Numbered from the stretch's first letter, positions 38,790 to 47,809 are shown. The stretch: 56,838 bases of DNA from Myxococcales bacterium (GCA_020430845.1 JAGQJA010000066.1:1-56838); one strand, 5' to 3'. Translations and numbers: made by a program. Notes: a model not told the origin generated them from the letters alone.

Positions 38790-40051
38790 GCGGTTCTCTG
38801 GGATCCGTCGCGCTGGCCGTCCTGGCCACCGCCGTCGGATCGTTGTTCGCCGCGGCCGACGCGGCCATCACGTCTGTTCCCGAGGCCCGTCTCCAGGTCC
38901 TCGCCGCGGACTCGCCCGGCTTTGCGCGCTACGCAGCGGCGCGAGAGCGCGTCCTCTCGCGCTGGCTCGTCGGGCGCGTCGTCGCCATCAGCCTGGCCGC
39001 GCCGCTCTTCGCCACGGCGAGCGACGGCTTCGGCCCCGTGCTCGGGCCGCTCGCGGCCGTCGTCGGCACGCTCATGACGTACGCGGTCTTCGCCGAGATC
39101 GGCGGCGTGGCCGGCCGTCGCAGGCCCGAGCAGATCGGCCGCTTCGCGCTGAGGTGGCTGCGCCCGCTCGAGCTGGCCCTCATCCCGATCGCCGAGCCGC
39201 TCGCCGCCCTCGCCCGCTGGGTGGGCAGCGCCATCCCCGAGGCGCCCGCCGGCGACGCGCGCATGACCGAGACCGAGGTCGAGTGGGCCGTCGCCCAGGG
39301 CGAGAAGGCCGGCGCGATCGGCGAGGAGCCCGCGGAGATGATCCGCAAGGTGCTCGAGTTCAAGGAGCTGACGGCGCGCGAGGTCATGATCCCCCGCAAG
39401 CGCATGTCGGCCTTCAAAGAAGACACGCCGCTGGCGCAGGTGCTCGAGCGCGTGATCGAGGAGGGCCACTCGCGCTACCCCGTGTACCGCGAGGGCCTCG
39501 ACGACATCCTGGGCCTGCTCTACGTGAAGGACCTCTTCGAGCTCGTGCACCAGGGCCGCATGGCAAAGGCCAAGCTCGAGGAGCTCATCCGTCAACCGGT
39601 GCTGTTCGTCGCCGAGACCCAGCCCGCGCTGAGCGTCCTCCGCGAGATGCGCGCCAAGCGCCTGCACCTCGCGATCGTGAGCGACGAGTTCGGTGGGACG
39701 AGCGGGCTCGTCACGCTCGAGGACATCATCGAAGAGATCGTCGGCGACATCGAGGACGAGTACGACGCCGAGGACAGCGCCCCTATCCAGAAGCTCGCCG
39801 AGGGCCGCTTCGTGGCCGACGCCGCCATCTCGCTCGGCGATCTCGAGCACCACCTCGGTCGCCGCCTCCCCGACGACGGCGACTTCGAGTCGCTCGGCGG
39901 GCTGATGGTCCACCGCGTCGGGCGCGTGCCCGAGGTCGGCGCGATCGTGTCGCTCGACGGCTTTCGCCTCATCGTCCGCGAGGCGGACGAGACGCGCATC
40001 GTCAAGGTCGAGATCGTGCGGTCGGAGCCGGAGCTCGCGCCCCCCACCTGA
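38786..40051 (+). CDS. CNNM/CorC-family membrane protein (HlyC/CorC hemolysin-like)
   Basis: 421 residues. DUF21 membrane domain (1-140, three to four helices), two CBS domains (about 190-320: ARDVMIPR-like REVMIPRKRM, SRYPVYREGLDDILGLLYVKDL, AIVSDEFGGTSGLVTLEDIIEEIVGDIEDEYD), then the CorC_HlyC domain (about 335-420). The family exports or regulates Mg2+/Co2+. TTG start supported by AGGAG about 8 bases upstream and by overlap with the upstream ORF stop. Ends at a strong hairpin. Confidence 0.92.
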   Translation: MSGSLGSVALAVLATAVGSLFAAADAAITSVPEARLQVLAADSPGFARYAAARERVLSRWLVGRVVAISLAAPLFATASDGFGPVLGPLAAVVGTLMTYAVFAEIGGVAGRRRPEQIGRFALRWLRPLELALIPIAEPLAALARWVGSAIPEAPAGDARMTETEVEWAVAQGEKAGAIGEEPAEMIRKVLEFKELTAREVMIPRKRMSAFKEDTPLAQVLERVIEEGHSRYPVYREGLDDILGLLYVKDLFELVHQGRMAKAKLEELIRQPVLFVAETQPALSVLREMRAKRLHLAIVSDEFGGTSGLVTLEDIIEEIVGDIEDEYDAEDSAPIQKLAEGRFVADAAISLGDLEHHLGRRLPDDGDFESLGGLMVHRVGRVPEVGAIVSLDGFRLIVREADETRIVKVEIVRSEPELAPPT

Positions 40052-40054
40052 CGG

Positions 40055-40084
40055 GCCGCGCGTGACCTCTCGATCACGCGCGGC
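40055..40084. terminator. Perfect 11-bp stem-loop, bidirectional terminator
   Basis: GCCGCGCGTGA (40055-40065), 8-base loop, TCACGCGCGGC (40074-40084), lying between the convergent CorC-like gene and the gene ending at 40091. Strong stem without T run. Confidence 0.65.
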
Positions 40085-40090
40085 GAGGCG

Positions 40091-41344
40091 TCAGCGGACG
40101 GCCTCGAGGTTCTTCACGAGGCGGTCGGCCTTCTCGAGCAGGCCGGGCTTCGTCTCGGTGATCACGTCGCCACCCTTGGGGGCTTCTTCGCCCTTGATCT
40201 CGGTGACGAACTTGCCGAGCTGACCGCCGAGCTGGAGCACCTGCCCCGCCGTCTCGCTGGGGCACGCGGCCTCGACGGACTTGGGGATCACGTAGATCGC
40301 GGCGCCCTTCTTCTCGTCGATCGCGCCGCCCTTGTACGTGGGGAGGGTGACGTTGGTGCCGCGCGTGGGGTCGGTCGCCGTCATGTCGGCCGGCACCGAG
40401 ATCTGGCGCGGGTTGGTGAACTCGATCTGCTTGGTGAGCGGCGCGAGGATCGCGAACGCGTTCGACGACGGGTCGCGCTGTCCCAGGAGGACGACGTGGT
40501 TGATCGTCGACTTTCCGCCCGCCGCGAAGCGCTCCTTGAGGGGCTTCTCGAGGCGGTTGAGGAGGTTGGCCGTGGCGACGCGGCGATCGTTGATGCCCTC
40601 GACGGCGGTGATGAAGTCGAAGAGCAGCGTGACGGTCTCTTGGTTGTATCCGCTGAAGCGGACGCCCGCGAGCTTGCCTCCGTCGAAGTCGACGTTCATG
40701 CCGCCGAGATCCTTGGCCAGGCTCTCGGGGAACTTGTTCTCGCCGAGCGACTTGCGTCCCTCTTCGACCTTGTCGTTGAGCTTCTTGAGCGTCTCGCGCG
40801 CCGCGCCGACGTCCTTGGCGAGGCCCTTGGCGTCGTTCACGCTGCGCTTGCGCGCGGCGCTCGTCTCGGCCGCGTTGCCCGCGATGTAGCCCACCGCGCC
40901 GAGCACGAGGGCGCCCACGAGCCCGGCGAGCAGACCCTGCTTTCGCGCGCCGCGACGCGCCTCTTGGACGGCGATCTCGTCGACCTCGATGCGCTGCGGC
41001 GCGGGAGGCACCGACGGGGCCGGGCGCGGGGCCGGACGCGCTTGAGGCTGCGCGACGCCGAGGGCGGCGGCGAGCGGGTTGGAGGGATCGAGCGCGGGCG
41101 CGGACCCCGCGCCGAAGCCCGGGGGCGGCCCGACCGGGATGCCGGGCGGCGGGACCTTGGGCGACGGGCTCGACGACGGCGCCGCCTGAGGCACGTGGTT
41201 GGCCCCGCTCGACACGGCCGCGGGGGCGGGCGTCGGCAGCGGGATGCCGCCGGGCGCAGGGGCCGGCGCGGGCGTCTGCTGCCCGAGCGCGGTCTTTCCC
41301 AGACGCGCCTTCAGATCGATCTTCGGCTTCTTCTCTTCGGCCAT
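40091..41344 (-). CDS. Hypothetical single-span membrane protein
   Basis: 417 residues. A Pro/Ala-rich disordered N-terminus (20-115) precedes one membrane helix (about 140-160, LLAGLVGALVLGAVGYIAG). A coiled-coil follows (about 165-205, RETLKKLNDKVEEGRKSLGE), then a globular, presumably periplasmic domain to the end (GYNQETVTLLFDFITAVEGI; NHVVLLGQRDPSSNAFAIL). The topology resembles PilN/PilO-like or energy-transducer proteins, but no motif confirms this. ATG with GAGGG near it. The preceding 245 bases (41345-41589) hold no gene. Confidence 0.75.
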   Translation of the reverse strand: MAEEKKPKIDLKARLGKTALGQQTPAPAPAPGGIPLPTPAPAAVSSGANHVPQAAPSSSPSPKVPPPGIPVGPPPGFGAGSAPALDPSNPLAAALGVAQPQARPAPRPAPSVPPAPQRIEVDEIAVQEARRGARKQGLLAGLVGALVLGAVGYIAGNAAETSAARKRSVNDAKGLAKDVGAARETLKKLNDKVEEGRKSLGENKFPESLAKDLGGMNVDFDGGKLAGVRFSGYNQETVTLLFDFITAVEGINDRRVATANLLNRLEKPLKERFAAGGKSTINHVVLLGQRDPSSNAFAILAPLTKQIEFTNPRQISVPADMTATDPTRGTNVTLPTYKGGAIDEKKGAAIYVIPKSVEAACPSETAGQVLQLGGQLGKFVTEIKGEEAPKGGDVITETKPGLLEKADRLVKNLEAVR

Positions 41345-41589
41345 CGAGTTGCCCTCGTATTCGGCGACGCTCAGGCGACAAGGCCGCCGCCCGCCGTGCG
41401 CGCCCGCGAAGCGAGCGCGGCGACGACTTCTGAAACAACGGCGCCACGTTAGTTAGTCTTGGGTTTGAGCGCAACAAGTCAGGCACGTCACGCGCCGCGA
41501 GCGCCGAGCGACGGCAGAACACGAAGGAACTGAAGAAACTGGGCCACCCGCCTACTTTTCCACACACTGACGTCGGGGAAGGAGGAGGC

Positions 41590-41916
41590 ATGGAACGACG
41601 AGGTGTCCCGCGGGCAGAGCTGCAGCGCGTGTACGTGAACAAATACGTCGAGGGCGCGCCGCACGCGGCCGAGATCCTCGACCTGTCGGAGGACGGCCTG
41701 CGCGTCCGGCGGATCTTCGAGCCCGAGAGCGAGCAGGAGCGCTACTGCGTCGAGCTCGTCGTGCCGTCTCCGGACGGGAGCGCGCGCGATCGTATCTGGC
41801 TCTGGACGCGCCGCGCGTGGCGTCGGGGTGACGAGGAGGCGCTGGCGATCTGCTGGTCGGACCCGCTCGACCGAATCCGACTGCGGCGCTTCGTCCAAGC
41901 GGCCACCGCCGCGTAA
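41590..41916 (+). CDS. PilZ-like protein, first gene of the trp cluster
   Basis: 108 residues, PilZ fold: N-terminal [11 protein letters not shown] (RxxxR-like), [13 protein letters not shown] (D-x-S-x-x-G) and a C-terminal strand-rich part. Strong ribosome site (GGAAGGAGGAGG) just before ATG. It ends 13 bases before trpG, so it should share the trp transcript. c-di-GMP binding is possible but the RxxxR register is imperfect. Confidence 0.8.
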   Translation: MERRGVPRAELQRVYVNKYVEGAPHAAEILDLSEDGLRVRRIFEPESEQERYCVELVVPSPDGSARDRIWLWTRRAWRRGDEEALAICWSDPLDRIRLRRFVQAATAA

Positions 41917-41929
41917 GCTGGAGAGGGCG

Positions 41930-42505
41930 ATGCTCGTCCTCGTGCTCGACAACTACGACTCGTTCACCTTCAACCTGGTGCAGTACCTCCGGGAGCTGGG
42001 CGCCGAGGTGCGCGTCGAGAAGAACGACGCGCTCGACCTCGAGGGCGTCGCGGCCGTGGGCGCGCACGGGGTGCTGGTCTCGCCCGGTCCGTGCACCCCC
42101 GACGACGCCGGCGTCTCGCTCGCCGCGGTCGCGCATGTGGGAGTGCCGGTGCTCGGGGTGTGCCTGGGGCATCAGGCGATCGGTCAGGCCTTCGGCGGGC
42201 GCGTGGTGCGCGCCGAGCGCCTCATGCACGGGCGCACGTCGTTGATCTTCCACGACGGGAAGGGCGTGTTCGCCGGGCTCCCCTCGCCCTTCACGGCCAC
42301 GCGCTACCACTCGCTCATCGTCGAGCGCGCGACGCTCCCCGGTTGCCTCGAGGTGAGCGCGTGGACCGAAGAGGGGGACATCATGGGCCTCCGCCACAAG
42401 GAGCGGAAGGTCGAGGGCGTTCAGTTCCACCCCGAGAGCATCCTGTCGGAGCACGGCAAGCCGATGCTCGAAAACTGGCTGCGCACGCTGGGGTCGGTCT
42501 CGTGA
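41930..42505 (+). CDS. trpG: Anthranilate synthase glutamine amidotransferase
   Basis: 191 residues, class I glutaminase. [14 protein letters not shown] at the start, Cys in [11 protein letters not shown] (about 80), and catalytic His/Glu in [10 protein letters not shown] (about 169-171). Supplies ammonia to TrpE for anthranilate; trpE is not in the window. It could also serve aminodeoxychorismate synthase (PabA); the neighbourhood of trpD and trpC favours tryptophan. GGAGAGGG precedes ATG. Confidence 0.92.
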   Translation: MLVLVLDNYDSFTFNLVQYLRELGAEVRVEKNDALDLEGVAAVGAHGVLVSPGPCTPDDAGVSLAAVAHVGVPVLGVCLGHQAIGQAFGGRVVRAERLMHGRTSLIFHDGKGVFAGLPSPFTATRYHSLIVERATLPGCLEVSAWTEEGDIMGLRHKERKVEGVQFHPESILSEHGKPMLENWLRTLGSVS

Positions 42506-43524
42506 GGTTCGCCGACGCGCTCGACAAGGCCGAGGCCGGGACGCTGACCGACGCCGACGTGCGCGCCGCGTTCGGCTCCCTGCTCGCCGGAGACTGGCCG
42601 AGCACACAGATCGCCGCGTTCGCGGTCGCGCTGCGCATGCGCGGGACCGACGAGGCGACGCTCGCGGCGGCGGCCTCGGCCATGCGCGACGTCATGGCGC
42701 CGGTCGAGCACGGGCTGCCCAAGACGCTCGACACCTGCGGCACCGGAGGGGACGGGGCGAGCACGATCAACGTCTCGACGGCCGCCGCGATCGTGGTCGC
42801 GGCGTGCGGCGGCGTCGTCGCCAAGCACGGCAACCGCTCGGTCTCGAGCCGCTGCGGCAGCGCCGACGTGATCGAGGCGCTCGGCATCCCGCTCGACCTC
42901 ACGCCCGAGGCGCAGGCCGCGGTGCTCCGGCGAGCGCGCATCGCGTTCCTGTACGCGCCCGCACATCACCCCGCGCTGCGCCACGCGGCGAGCGCGCGAC
43001 GAGAGCTCGGCGTGCGAACCATCTTCAACGCCCTCGGCCCGTTGGCGAACCCCGCCCGCGCGACCCACCAGCTCGTGGGGGTGTACGCCGACGAGCTGCG
43101 ACCGGTCGCGGCGCGCGCGCTCCGCACCCTCGGCGTCACCCGCGCCTGGGTGGTGCGCAGCGACGACGGGCTCGACGAGATCAGCCCGGCGGCGCCGACG
43201 CGCGTGTCCGAGCTCGACGGGCGCGAGGTGCGCGAGCGCGTGGTGACGCCGGGCGATTTCGGGCTCGAGCCCACGCCGATCGGCGCGCTCGCGGGCGGCG
43301 ACGCGGCCGACAACGCCGCCGCGATCGAGCGCATCCTCGCGGGCGAGCCGCACCCGGCCACCGCAGCCGTGGTGCTCAACGCGGCGGCCGCCCTCGTCGT
43401 GCTCGACGGAGACGATCCGCGCGCGGCGGCGACGCGAGCGAGCAAGGCGATCGACGAGGGCGCGGCGAAGGCCACGCTCGAGCTCTGGCGGCGCGCGTGC
43501 CGTGAGGCAAAGGAGGCAGGATGA
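42502..43524 (+). CDS. trpD: Anthranilate phosphoribosyltransferase
   Basis: 340 residues. [14 protein letters not shown] (about 75-88) binds [20 protein letters not shown] and [10 protein letters not shown] are family signatures. Catalyses phosphoribosyl transfer to anthranilate, second step of tryptophan synthesis. GTG start overlaps the trpG stop (GTGA), and its end overlaps trpC (ATGA). Confidence 0.94.
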   Translation: MRFADALDKAEAGTLTDADVRAAFGSLLAGDWPSTQIAAFAVALRMRGTDEATLAAAASAMRDVMAPVEHGLPKTLDTCGTGGDGASTINVSTAAAIVVAACGGVVAKHGNRSVSSRCGSADVIEALGIPLDLTPEAQAAVLRRARIAFLYAPAHHPALRHAASARRELGVRTIFNALGPLANPARATHQLVGVYADELRPVAARALRTLGVTRAWVVRSDDGLDEISPAAPTRVSELDGREVRERVVTPGDFGLEPTPIGALAGGDAADNAAAIERILAGEPHPATAAVVLNAAAALVVLDGDDPRAAATRASKAIDEGAAKATLELWRRACREAKEAG

Positions 43525-44339
43525 GCTCGATGCTCGACAAGATCATCACGTCGAAGCGCGCCGAGGTCGACGCGATGCGCGACGACTCGGACATCGAGGA
43601 CACCTGGGCACCGACGGGCGTGCCGGCGTTCGAGGCCGCGCTCCGACGCGGCGCATCGGGCGGGCCGCGGCCTCCCCTGCGACTCATCGCGGAGCACAAG
43701 CGCAAGAGCCCGAGCGCGGGCGAGCTCTCGACGGCGCTCTCCCCTGGCGAGCGCGCGGTGGCCTACGCGCGCGCGGGCGCGACCGCCGTGAGCGTGCTCT
43801 GCGACGCGCCGTTCTTCGGCGGAGCGTGGGAGCACGTCGGAGCGGCGCGCGCGGCGCTCGACGGCGCACGGCTCGCCGCGCCGGTCCTCGCCAAGGAGTT
43901 CATCGTCGACGCGCTCCAGCTCACGCGGGCGCGCCGTGAGGGCGCGAGCGCCGTGCTCCTCATCGCGCGCATCGTCACGCCCGCCGAGCTCAAGACGCTG
44001 GTGTCGGCGGCGCGCGTGGCCGACCTCGAGCCGCTCGTCGAGATCGTCGACGAACAGGAGCTCGCGGCCGCCCTCGACGCGCGCGCACGCGTCATCGGGG
44101 TCAACGCGAGAGACCTCGACACGCTCGACATCGACGGCGCGCGCGCCGCGCGCGTGCTCGCCGCGATCCCGGGCGATCGCGTCGCCGTGCACCTCTCCGG
44201 CCTGCGCACGCCCGCCGACGTCGCGGCCGTGGCGGCCACCCGCGCCGACGCGGCGCTCGTGGGTGAGGCGCTCATGCGCCTCGACGATCCGAGCGCGCTC
44301 CTGGCCGAAATGGTGCGCGCGGCCGCCTCGGCCCCGTAA
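43521..44339 (+). CDS. trpC: Indole-3-glycerol phosphate synthase
   Basis: 272 residues, TIM barrel. Active-site marks: IAEHKRKSPSAG (Glu and Lys of the ExKxxSPS motif), PVLAKEF (catalytic Lys), LVEIVDE (Glu), GVNARDL (Asn) and LVGEALM. The conserved SESG motif near strand 8 reads HLSG (VAVHLSGLRT, about 232), so the active-site Glu (Glu210 in the Sulfolobus enzyme) is replaced by Leu. Closes carboxyphenylaminodeoxyribulose phosphate to indole glycerol phosphate. Coupled to trpD. Confidence 0.92.
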   Translation: MSSMLDKIITSKRAEVDAMRDDSDIEDTWAPTGVPAFEAALRRGASGGPRPPLRLIAEHKRKSPSAGELSTALSPGERAVAYARAGATAVSVLCDAPFFGGAWEHVGAARAALDGARLAAPVLAKEFIVDALQLTRARREGASAVLLIARIVTPAELKTLVSAARVADLEPLVEIVDEQELAAALDARARVIGVNARDLDTLDIDGARAARVLAAIPGDRVAVHLSGLRTPADVAAVAATRADAALVGEALMRLDDPSALLAEMVRAAASAP

Positions 44340-44342
44340 GAT
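44337..44342 (+). promoter_or_regulatory. -10-like TAAGAT of xerD, overlapping the trpC stop
   Basis: TAAGAT includes the trpC TAA and stands 7 bases before GTG 44350, the same geometry as other leaderless starts. No -35 recognised. Confidence 0.35.
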
Positions 44343-44349
44343 CTCACGC

Positions 44350-45255
44350 GTGGACCTGTACGCGTGGATCGACGTCTACCTCGACCACCTCCGGGTCGAG
44401 CGAGGGCTCGCGCGCAACACGCTCGAGTCGTACGCGCGCGACCTGCGAGACCTGACCGCGTTCCTCGCCAAGGACGCGGGAGAGTCCGCCGCGCTCGAGC
44501 CCGCGTCGGTCGACCACGCCGCGCTCGTCGACTTTCTCCTCCACGCCGGGCGCCGCGGCCTCAGCGCGCGCTCGGCGGCGCGGCAGCTCTCGGCGATCCG
44601 CGGGCTCTTCAAGTTCCTCACGCGAGAGCGCGCGATCACCAAAGACCCCACCGAGCTGCTCGACCGTCCGCGGCTCGCCAAGCGTCTGCCGCGCGTGCTC
44701 AGCGTCGACGAGGTCGACCGCCTGCTCGCCACGCCGTCGCTCGAGACGCCGCGCGGCATCCGCGACAGCGCCATGATCCACCTGATGTACGCGTCCGGCT
44801 TGCGCGTGAGCGAGCTGTGCGACCTCAAGCTCTCGGACCTCGACTCGAAGGTCGGCACCGTCGCGCCGCTCGGCAAGGGCAGCAAGCGGCGCGTCGTCCC
44901 GGTGGGTCAGATCGCCCTCGAGCGCCTCGACGCGTACCTGTCGCTCGTGCGACCGCTCTCGAGCCGCGCCGGCGTCGACCCGCACATGTTCCTGTCTCCG
45001 CGGGGCCGGCGGTTCAGCCGGCAAGGGTTCTGGAAGCTCCTCGTGCGGTACGCGCGCGCCGCCGGCATCACCACGCCGCTCTCTCCGCACAAGCTCCGAC
45101 ACTCGTTCGCGACCCACCTCTTGCGCGGCGGCGCCGACCTTCGCGCGGTGCAGGTCATGCTGGGTCACGCCGACCTGGGGACGACGGAGATCTACACGCG
45201 CATCGCCCAGGACCACGTCCGCGAGGCGCACGAGCGCGCGCACCCTCGCGGCTGA
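44350..45255 (+). CDS. xerD: Tyrosine recombinase XerC/XerD
   Basis: 301 residues, usual Xer length. N-terminal SAM-like domain (VDLYAWIDVYLDHLRVERGL) and catalytic domain with Arg152 (SGLRVSE), Lys about 176, His247 and Arg250 (HKLRHSFATHLL), His273 and nucleophile Tyr282. Resolves chromosome dimers at dif; the D/C distinction cannot be settled here. No dif-like site or mobile island flanks it, so it is a housekeeping copy, not an integrase. Starts 10 bases after trpC. Confidence 0.92.
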   Translation: MDLYAWIDVYLDHLRVERGLARNTLESYARDLRDLTAFLAKDAGESAALEPASVDHAALVDFLLHAGRRGLSARSAARQLSAIRGLFKFLTRERAITKDPTELLDRPRLAKRLPRVLSVDEVDRLLATPSLETPRGIRDSAMIHLMYASGLRVSELCDLKLSDLDSKVGTVAPLGKGSKRRVVPVGQIALERLDAYLSLVRPLSSRAGVDPHMFLSPRGRRFSRQGFWKLLVRYARAAGITTPLSPHKLRHSFATHLLRGGADLRAVQVMLGHADLGTTEIYTRIAQDHVREAHERAHPRG

Positions 45256-45276
45256 CCGCTCACCACCCATCAATGG

Positions 45277-45308
45277 TTGCGCGTCCGGGGGCAGGCCCGT
45301 ACTACCTT
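45277..45308 (+). promoter_or_regulatory. Promoter candidate of the N-formylglutamate amidohydrolase gene
   Basis: TTGCGC (45277-45282) and TACTAC/TACCTT (45300-45308), 17-20 bases apart, ending 5 bases before ATG 45314. Confidence 0.35.
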
Positions 45309-45313
45309 GAGGC

Positions 45314-46177
45314 ATGAGCCCGGGCCGACGCCAGGACGAGCGCCGTGAGCGCGACGCGGGCTTTCGCGTCGTGGAGCCCGCGGGCGCGACCAGCCCGGTC
45401 ATCGTCGAGGTCCCGCACGCCGGCCTGCGGGTCGACGCCCCTGCCCTCGCGTCGCTCGCGGCCCCCGCGTCGTGCCTCGCCACCGACGCAGACCTCTACG
45501 TCGACGAGCTCTATCGGGACGCGCCGTCGGTCGGGGCGGCGATGTTGGTCGGCGAGATGTCTCGGTACGTCGTCGATCTCAACCGAGGCCCGCGCGACGT
45601 CGACGCCGGATCGGTCGTCGGCGGACCGAGGCCCATGCGTGCGCCCCGCGGCCTCGTCTGGCGGCTGACGAGCGACGGCCAGCCCGCCCTGCACGCGCCG
45701 CTCTCCCAAGACGAGCTGTCGCGGCGTGTCGACCGCTACTACGCGCCGTACCACGCCGCCCTCACGCGCCTCATCGACGACCGGGTCGAGCGCTTCGGCT
45801 ACGCGGTCGTGCTCGCGGGACACTCGATGCCGAGCGTGGGTCGCAAGGCGCACCCCGACACCGCGACGCACCGCGCGGACGTCGTGCCCGGGACGCGCGG
45901 ACGCACCTCGGCCGCGGCCCCGTTCATCGACGCCGTCGACGCGGCGGCGCGCGCCGCGGGTCTGTCGGTCGCGCACGACGATCCGTACCAGGGCGGGTTC
46001 ACCACGAGCCACTACGGTCGACCGTTCGCGCACGTGCACGTGGTGCAGATCGAGCTCGCGCGCCGGCTCTACATGGACGAACGCGCGCTCACGCCGAACG
46101 AATCGTTCGAGCGCACGCGCGCGTCGTGCATCGCCTTCGTCGAAGCGCTCGTCCGCGCGAGGCCCCCACGAGGGTGA
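45314..46177 (+). CDS. N-formylglutamate amidohydrolase family protein
   Basis: 287 residues. Family marks: IVEVPHAG (about 33-40), DADLYVDELY, YVVDLNRGP, VLAGHSMPS and VQIELARRLYMDE. Zinc-dependent hydrolase of N-formylglutamate in the histidine pathway, although many members act on other N-acyl amino acids. No hut genes lie nearby. Convergent with the SnoaL-like gene, 21 bases between stops. Confidence 0.9.
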   Translation: MSPGRRQDERRERDAGFRVVEPAGATSPVIVEVPHAGLRVDAPALASLAAPASCLATDADLYVDELYRDAPSVGAAMLVGEMSRYVVDLNRGPRDVDAGSVVGGPRPMRAPRGLVWRLTSDGQPALHAPLSQDELSRRVDRYYAPYHAALTRLIDDRVERFGYAVVLAGHSMPSVGRKAHPDTATHRADVVPGTRGRTSAAAPFIDAVDAAARAAGLSVAHDDPYQGGFTTSHYGRPFAHVHVVQIELARRLYMDERALTPNESFERTRASCIAFVEALVRARPPRG

Positions 46178-46198
46178 GGGCCCGGCGCGGGTCGAGGG

Positions 46199-47347
46199 TC
46201 ACTTCTTGGGCGCGGGCTTGGCGGCGGCCTTGGGCGCCGCCTTCGCGTCGGCCTTGGGAGCCGCCTTCGCGTCGCCGGGCTTCGGGCCCATCTTCTCGGG
46301 CGCGATCTGCATCATGAGCTCGGCGCCGTTGTCGTACGACCAGCCCTTGACGATCTTGTCGCCCTCGACCTTCATGACGTCGAGGCCGTGCATCGTCACC
46401 GGCTTCTTGGTCGCGGGGATGCCCATGAACGTGCCCTTGTGGGTCGCCGTCCACTTGGTCTCCTGCACGACGTAGTCACCGAAGACCCACACGTCCTGCT
46501 TGTCGGACTTCATGTCACCGAACGCGGCGGTGAACATCTTGAAGTACTTCTTGGCGCCGTCCTTGCCCTTGGTCGGGCCGGGCGCGGCGACGTCGTCCCA
46601 CTCGATGTTGTCGGCGAGGCCACCCACGAAGTCGGCCTCCTTCTTCGACGCCATCGCGCCGTTCATCTTCTCGACGAGCGCCTTGTGGGCGGCGTCCTTG
46701 TCGCCGGCCTTGAACGTCACCATCTCGGGAGACGCGGGCAGCTCGGGGACCGCGCGGGCCTTCATTCCCTTGATCGCGCCGATCTGCGCCATCATCGTCG
46801 GCATGTTGAAGTAGGTGTGGTCCTCGGTGACCTTGCCGTCCTTGTTGAACTTCATGAGGGTCGCGCCGTGCCAGCCGACGGGCTTCTCGGTCGCCTTGAC
46901 GCCCATGAAGTCGCCGGTGTGCACGCCGTTCATCGCCCACTCGGCGATGACGGTGTCGTCCTTGGTGAAGACGCGGGTGGCCGCCATCTTGAGCTTGCTC
47001 ACCGCGGCGAAGAACTGCGCCGTGTCCTTCTCGATGGCCGCGCGGCCCTTGGCCTCGGGCATGCCGGGCATCATCATCACCGCGTCGTCGGCGTAGATGC
47101 TGGCGACCTTCTTGGCGTCGCCCGCGACGAAGCCGTCGGTCATGACCTTGATCGCCTCGGCCTGCATCTCCGGCATCGACTTCTGCGGGGCGGCGGGGGC
47201 GGCGGCCTCGGTGGCCGTGGGCGCCGGCGGGGGCGTCGTCGTCGCGACGGGCGGCGGCGCGGGGGGCTTGGGCTCCGGGGTCTCACCACCGCACGCCACT
47301 CCGATGAGGCCAGCCGCGAGAGCAAACGACAAACGTGCAATACGCAT
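46199..47347 (-). CDS. Exported protein with two SnoaL-like domains
   Basis: 382 residues. Signal peptide ending GVAC (weak lipobox, Cys19), Pro/Thr/Ala linker (25-55), then two NTF2/SnoaL-like domains. Domain 1 is about 65-185 (DAKKVASIYADDAVMMMPGM; GRAAIEKDTAQFF); domain 2 is about 210-350 (EADFVGGLADNIEWDDVAAPG; GTFMGIPATKKPV). An Ala/Lys-Pro repeat tail follows. The start is set by GGAGG 7 bases upstream of ATG 47347. These folds often bind small hydrophobic ligands; no activity is assignable. Confidence 0.85.
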   Translation of the reverse strand: MRIARLSFALAAGLIGVACGGETPEPKPPAPPPVATTTPPPAPTATEAAAPAAPQKSMPEMQAEAIKVMTDGFVAGDAKKVASIYADDAVMMMPGMPEAKGRAAIEKDTAQFFAAVSKLKMAATRVFTKDDTVIAEWAMNGVHTGDFMGVKATEKPVGWHGATLMKFNKDGKVTEDHTYFNMPTMMAQIGAIKGMKARAVPELPASPEMVTFKAGDKDAAHKALVEKMNGAMASKKEADFVGGLADNIEWDDVAAPGPTKGKDGAKKYFKMFTAAFGDMKSDKQDVWVFGDYVVQETKWTATHKGTFMGIPATKKPVTMHGLDVMKVEGDKIVKGWSYDNGAELMMQIAPEKMGPKPGDAKAAPKADAKAAPKAAAKPAPKK

Positions 47348-47468
47348 TGAAAATCCTCCTGTGGCCAGGCCTCCTCCCCCGGGGCCGTGGCGCGCGGACA
47401 CTCGCGCCTTTGGCGGCTGAGGTCAAGGGTGCCGCGCCCACGCGACGGCCGCGCAGCGCGCCTCGGGC

Positions 47469-47496
47469 TTGACAACCCGCGTCGTTTCCGTAATTT
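47469..47496 (+). promoter_or_regulatory. rpmB promoter TTGACA-N16-TAATTT
   Basis: A perfect -35 TTGACA (47469-47474) and -10 TAATTT (47491-47496). The strongest sigma-70 type promoter in the window, consistent with a ribosomal gene. Confidence 0.85.
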
Positions 47497-47524
47497 ACGC
47501 CTCCCCGCGGTCACCGTGGGCGCG

Positions 47525-47544
47525 GCGCACGTACGTACGTGCGC
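47525..47544 (+). promoter_or_regulatory. Perfect 20-bp palindrome in the rpmB leader
   Basis: GCGCACGTAC followed by its exact reverse complement. It lies about 20 bases after the expected transcription start and 22 bases before ATG. It may act as DNA operator or, in RNA, as a hairpin near the ribosome site GAGG. Confidence 0.6.
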
Positions 47545-47566
47545 GTTAAGACGAGGAAAATCGATC

Positions 47567-47791
47567 ATGGCCAAGAGCGACATCACGGGCAAGCGCAAGC
47601 TCAAGGCGCAGAACGTCTCGCACTCGAACATCAAGACGAAGCGCTGGCAGAACGTGAACATCCAGCAGCGCCGCGTCTGGGTGCCCGAGTTCGGCCGCTT
47701 CGTGACGCTCAAGCTGACGACGCGCGACATCCGCTCGATCGACAAGCTCGGCGTGCTCGAGTACGCGCGGCGCCACAACGTCAGCCTCTGA
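47567..47791 (+). CDS. rpmB: Ribosomal protein bL28 (cysteine-free form)
   Basis: 74 residues: DITGKRKLKAQNVSHSNIKTK, VWVPEFGRFVTLKL, RSIDKLGVLEYARR, all typical of bL28 in the large subunit. There are no cysteines, so this is the zinc-independent (C-minus) form. A ribosome-site-like GAGG is located about 11 bases before ATG. Promoter, leader palindrome and terminator make a single-gene transcription unit. Confidence 0.95.
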   Translation: MAKSDITGKRKLKAQNVSHSNIKTKRWQNVNIQQRRVWVPEFGRFVTLKLTTRDIRSIDKLGVLEYARRHNVSL

Positions 47792-47809
47792 GAGCGCCAC
47801 GCGGCGCGA

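Noticed and set aside
41488-41952. Minus-strand frame overlapping the PilZ gene before trpG
   Set aside because: The plus-strand PilZ frame has a strong ribosome site and PilZ motifs; the minus frame shows neither.
44350-45255. Tyrosine recombinase as integrase of a mobile island
   Set aside because: Length and motifs fit housekeeping XerC/D; no tRNA, att repeats or mobile genes flank it, and it follows the trp genes directly.
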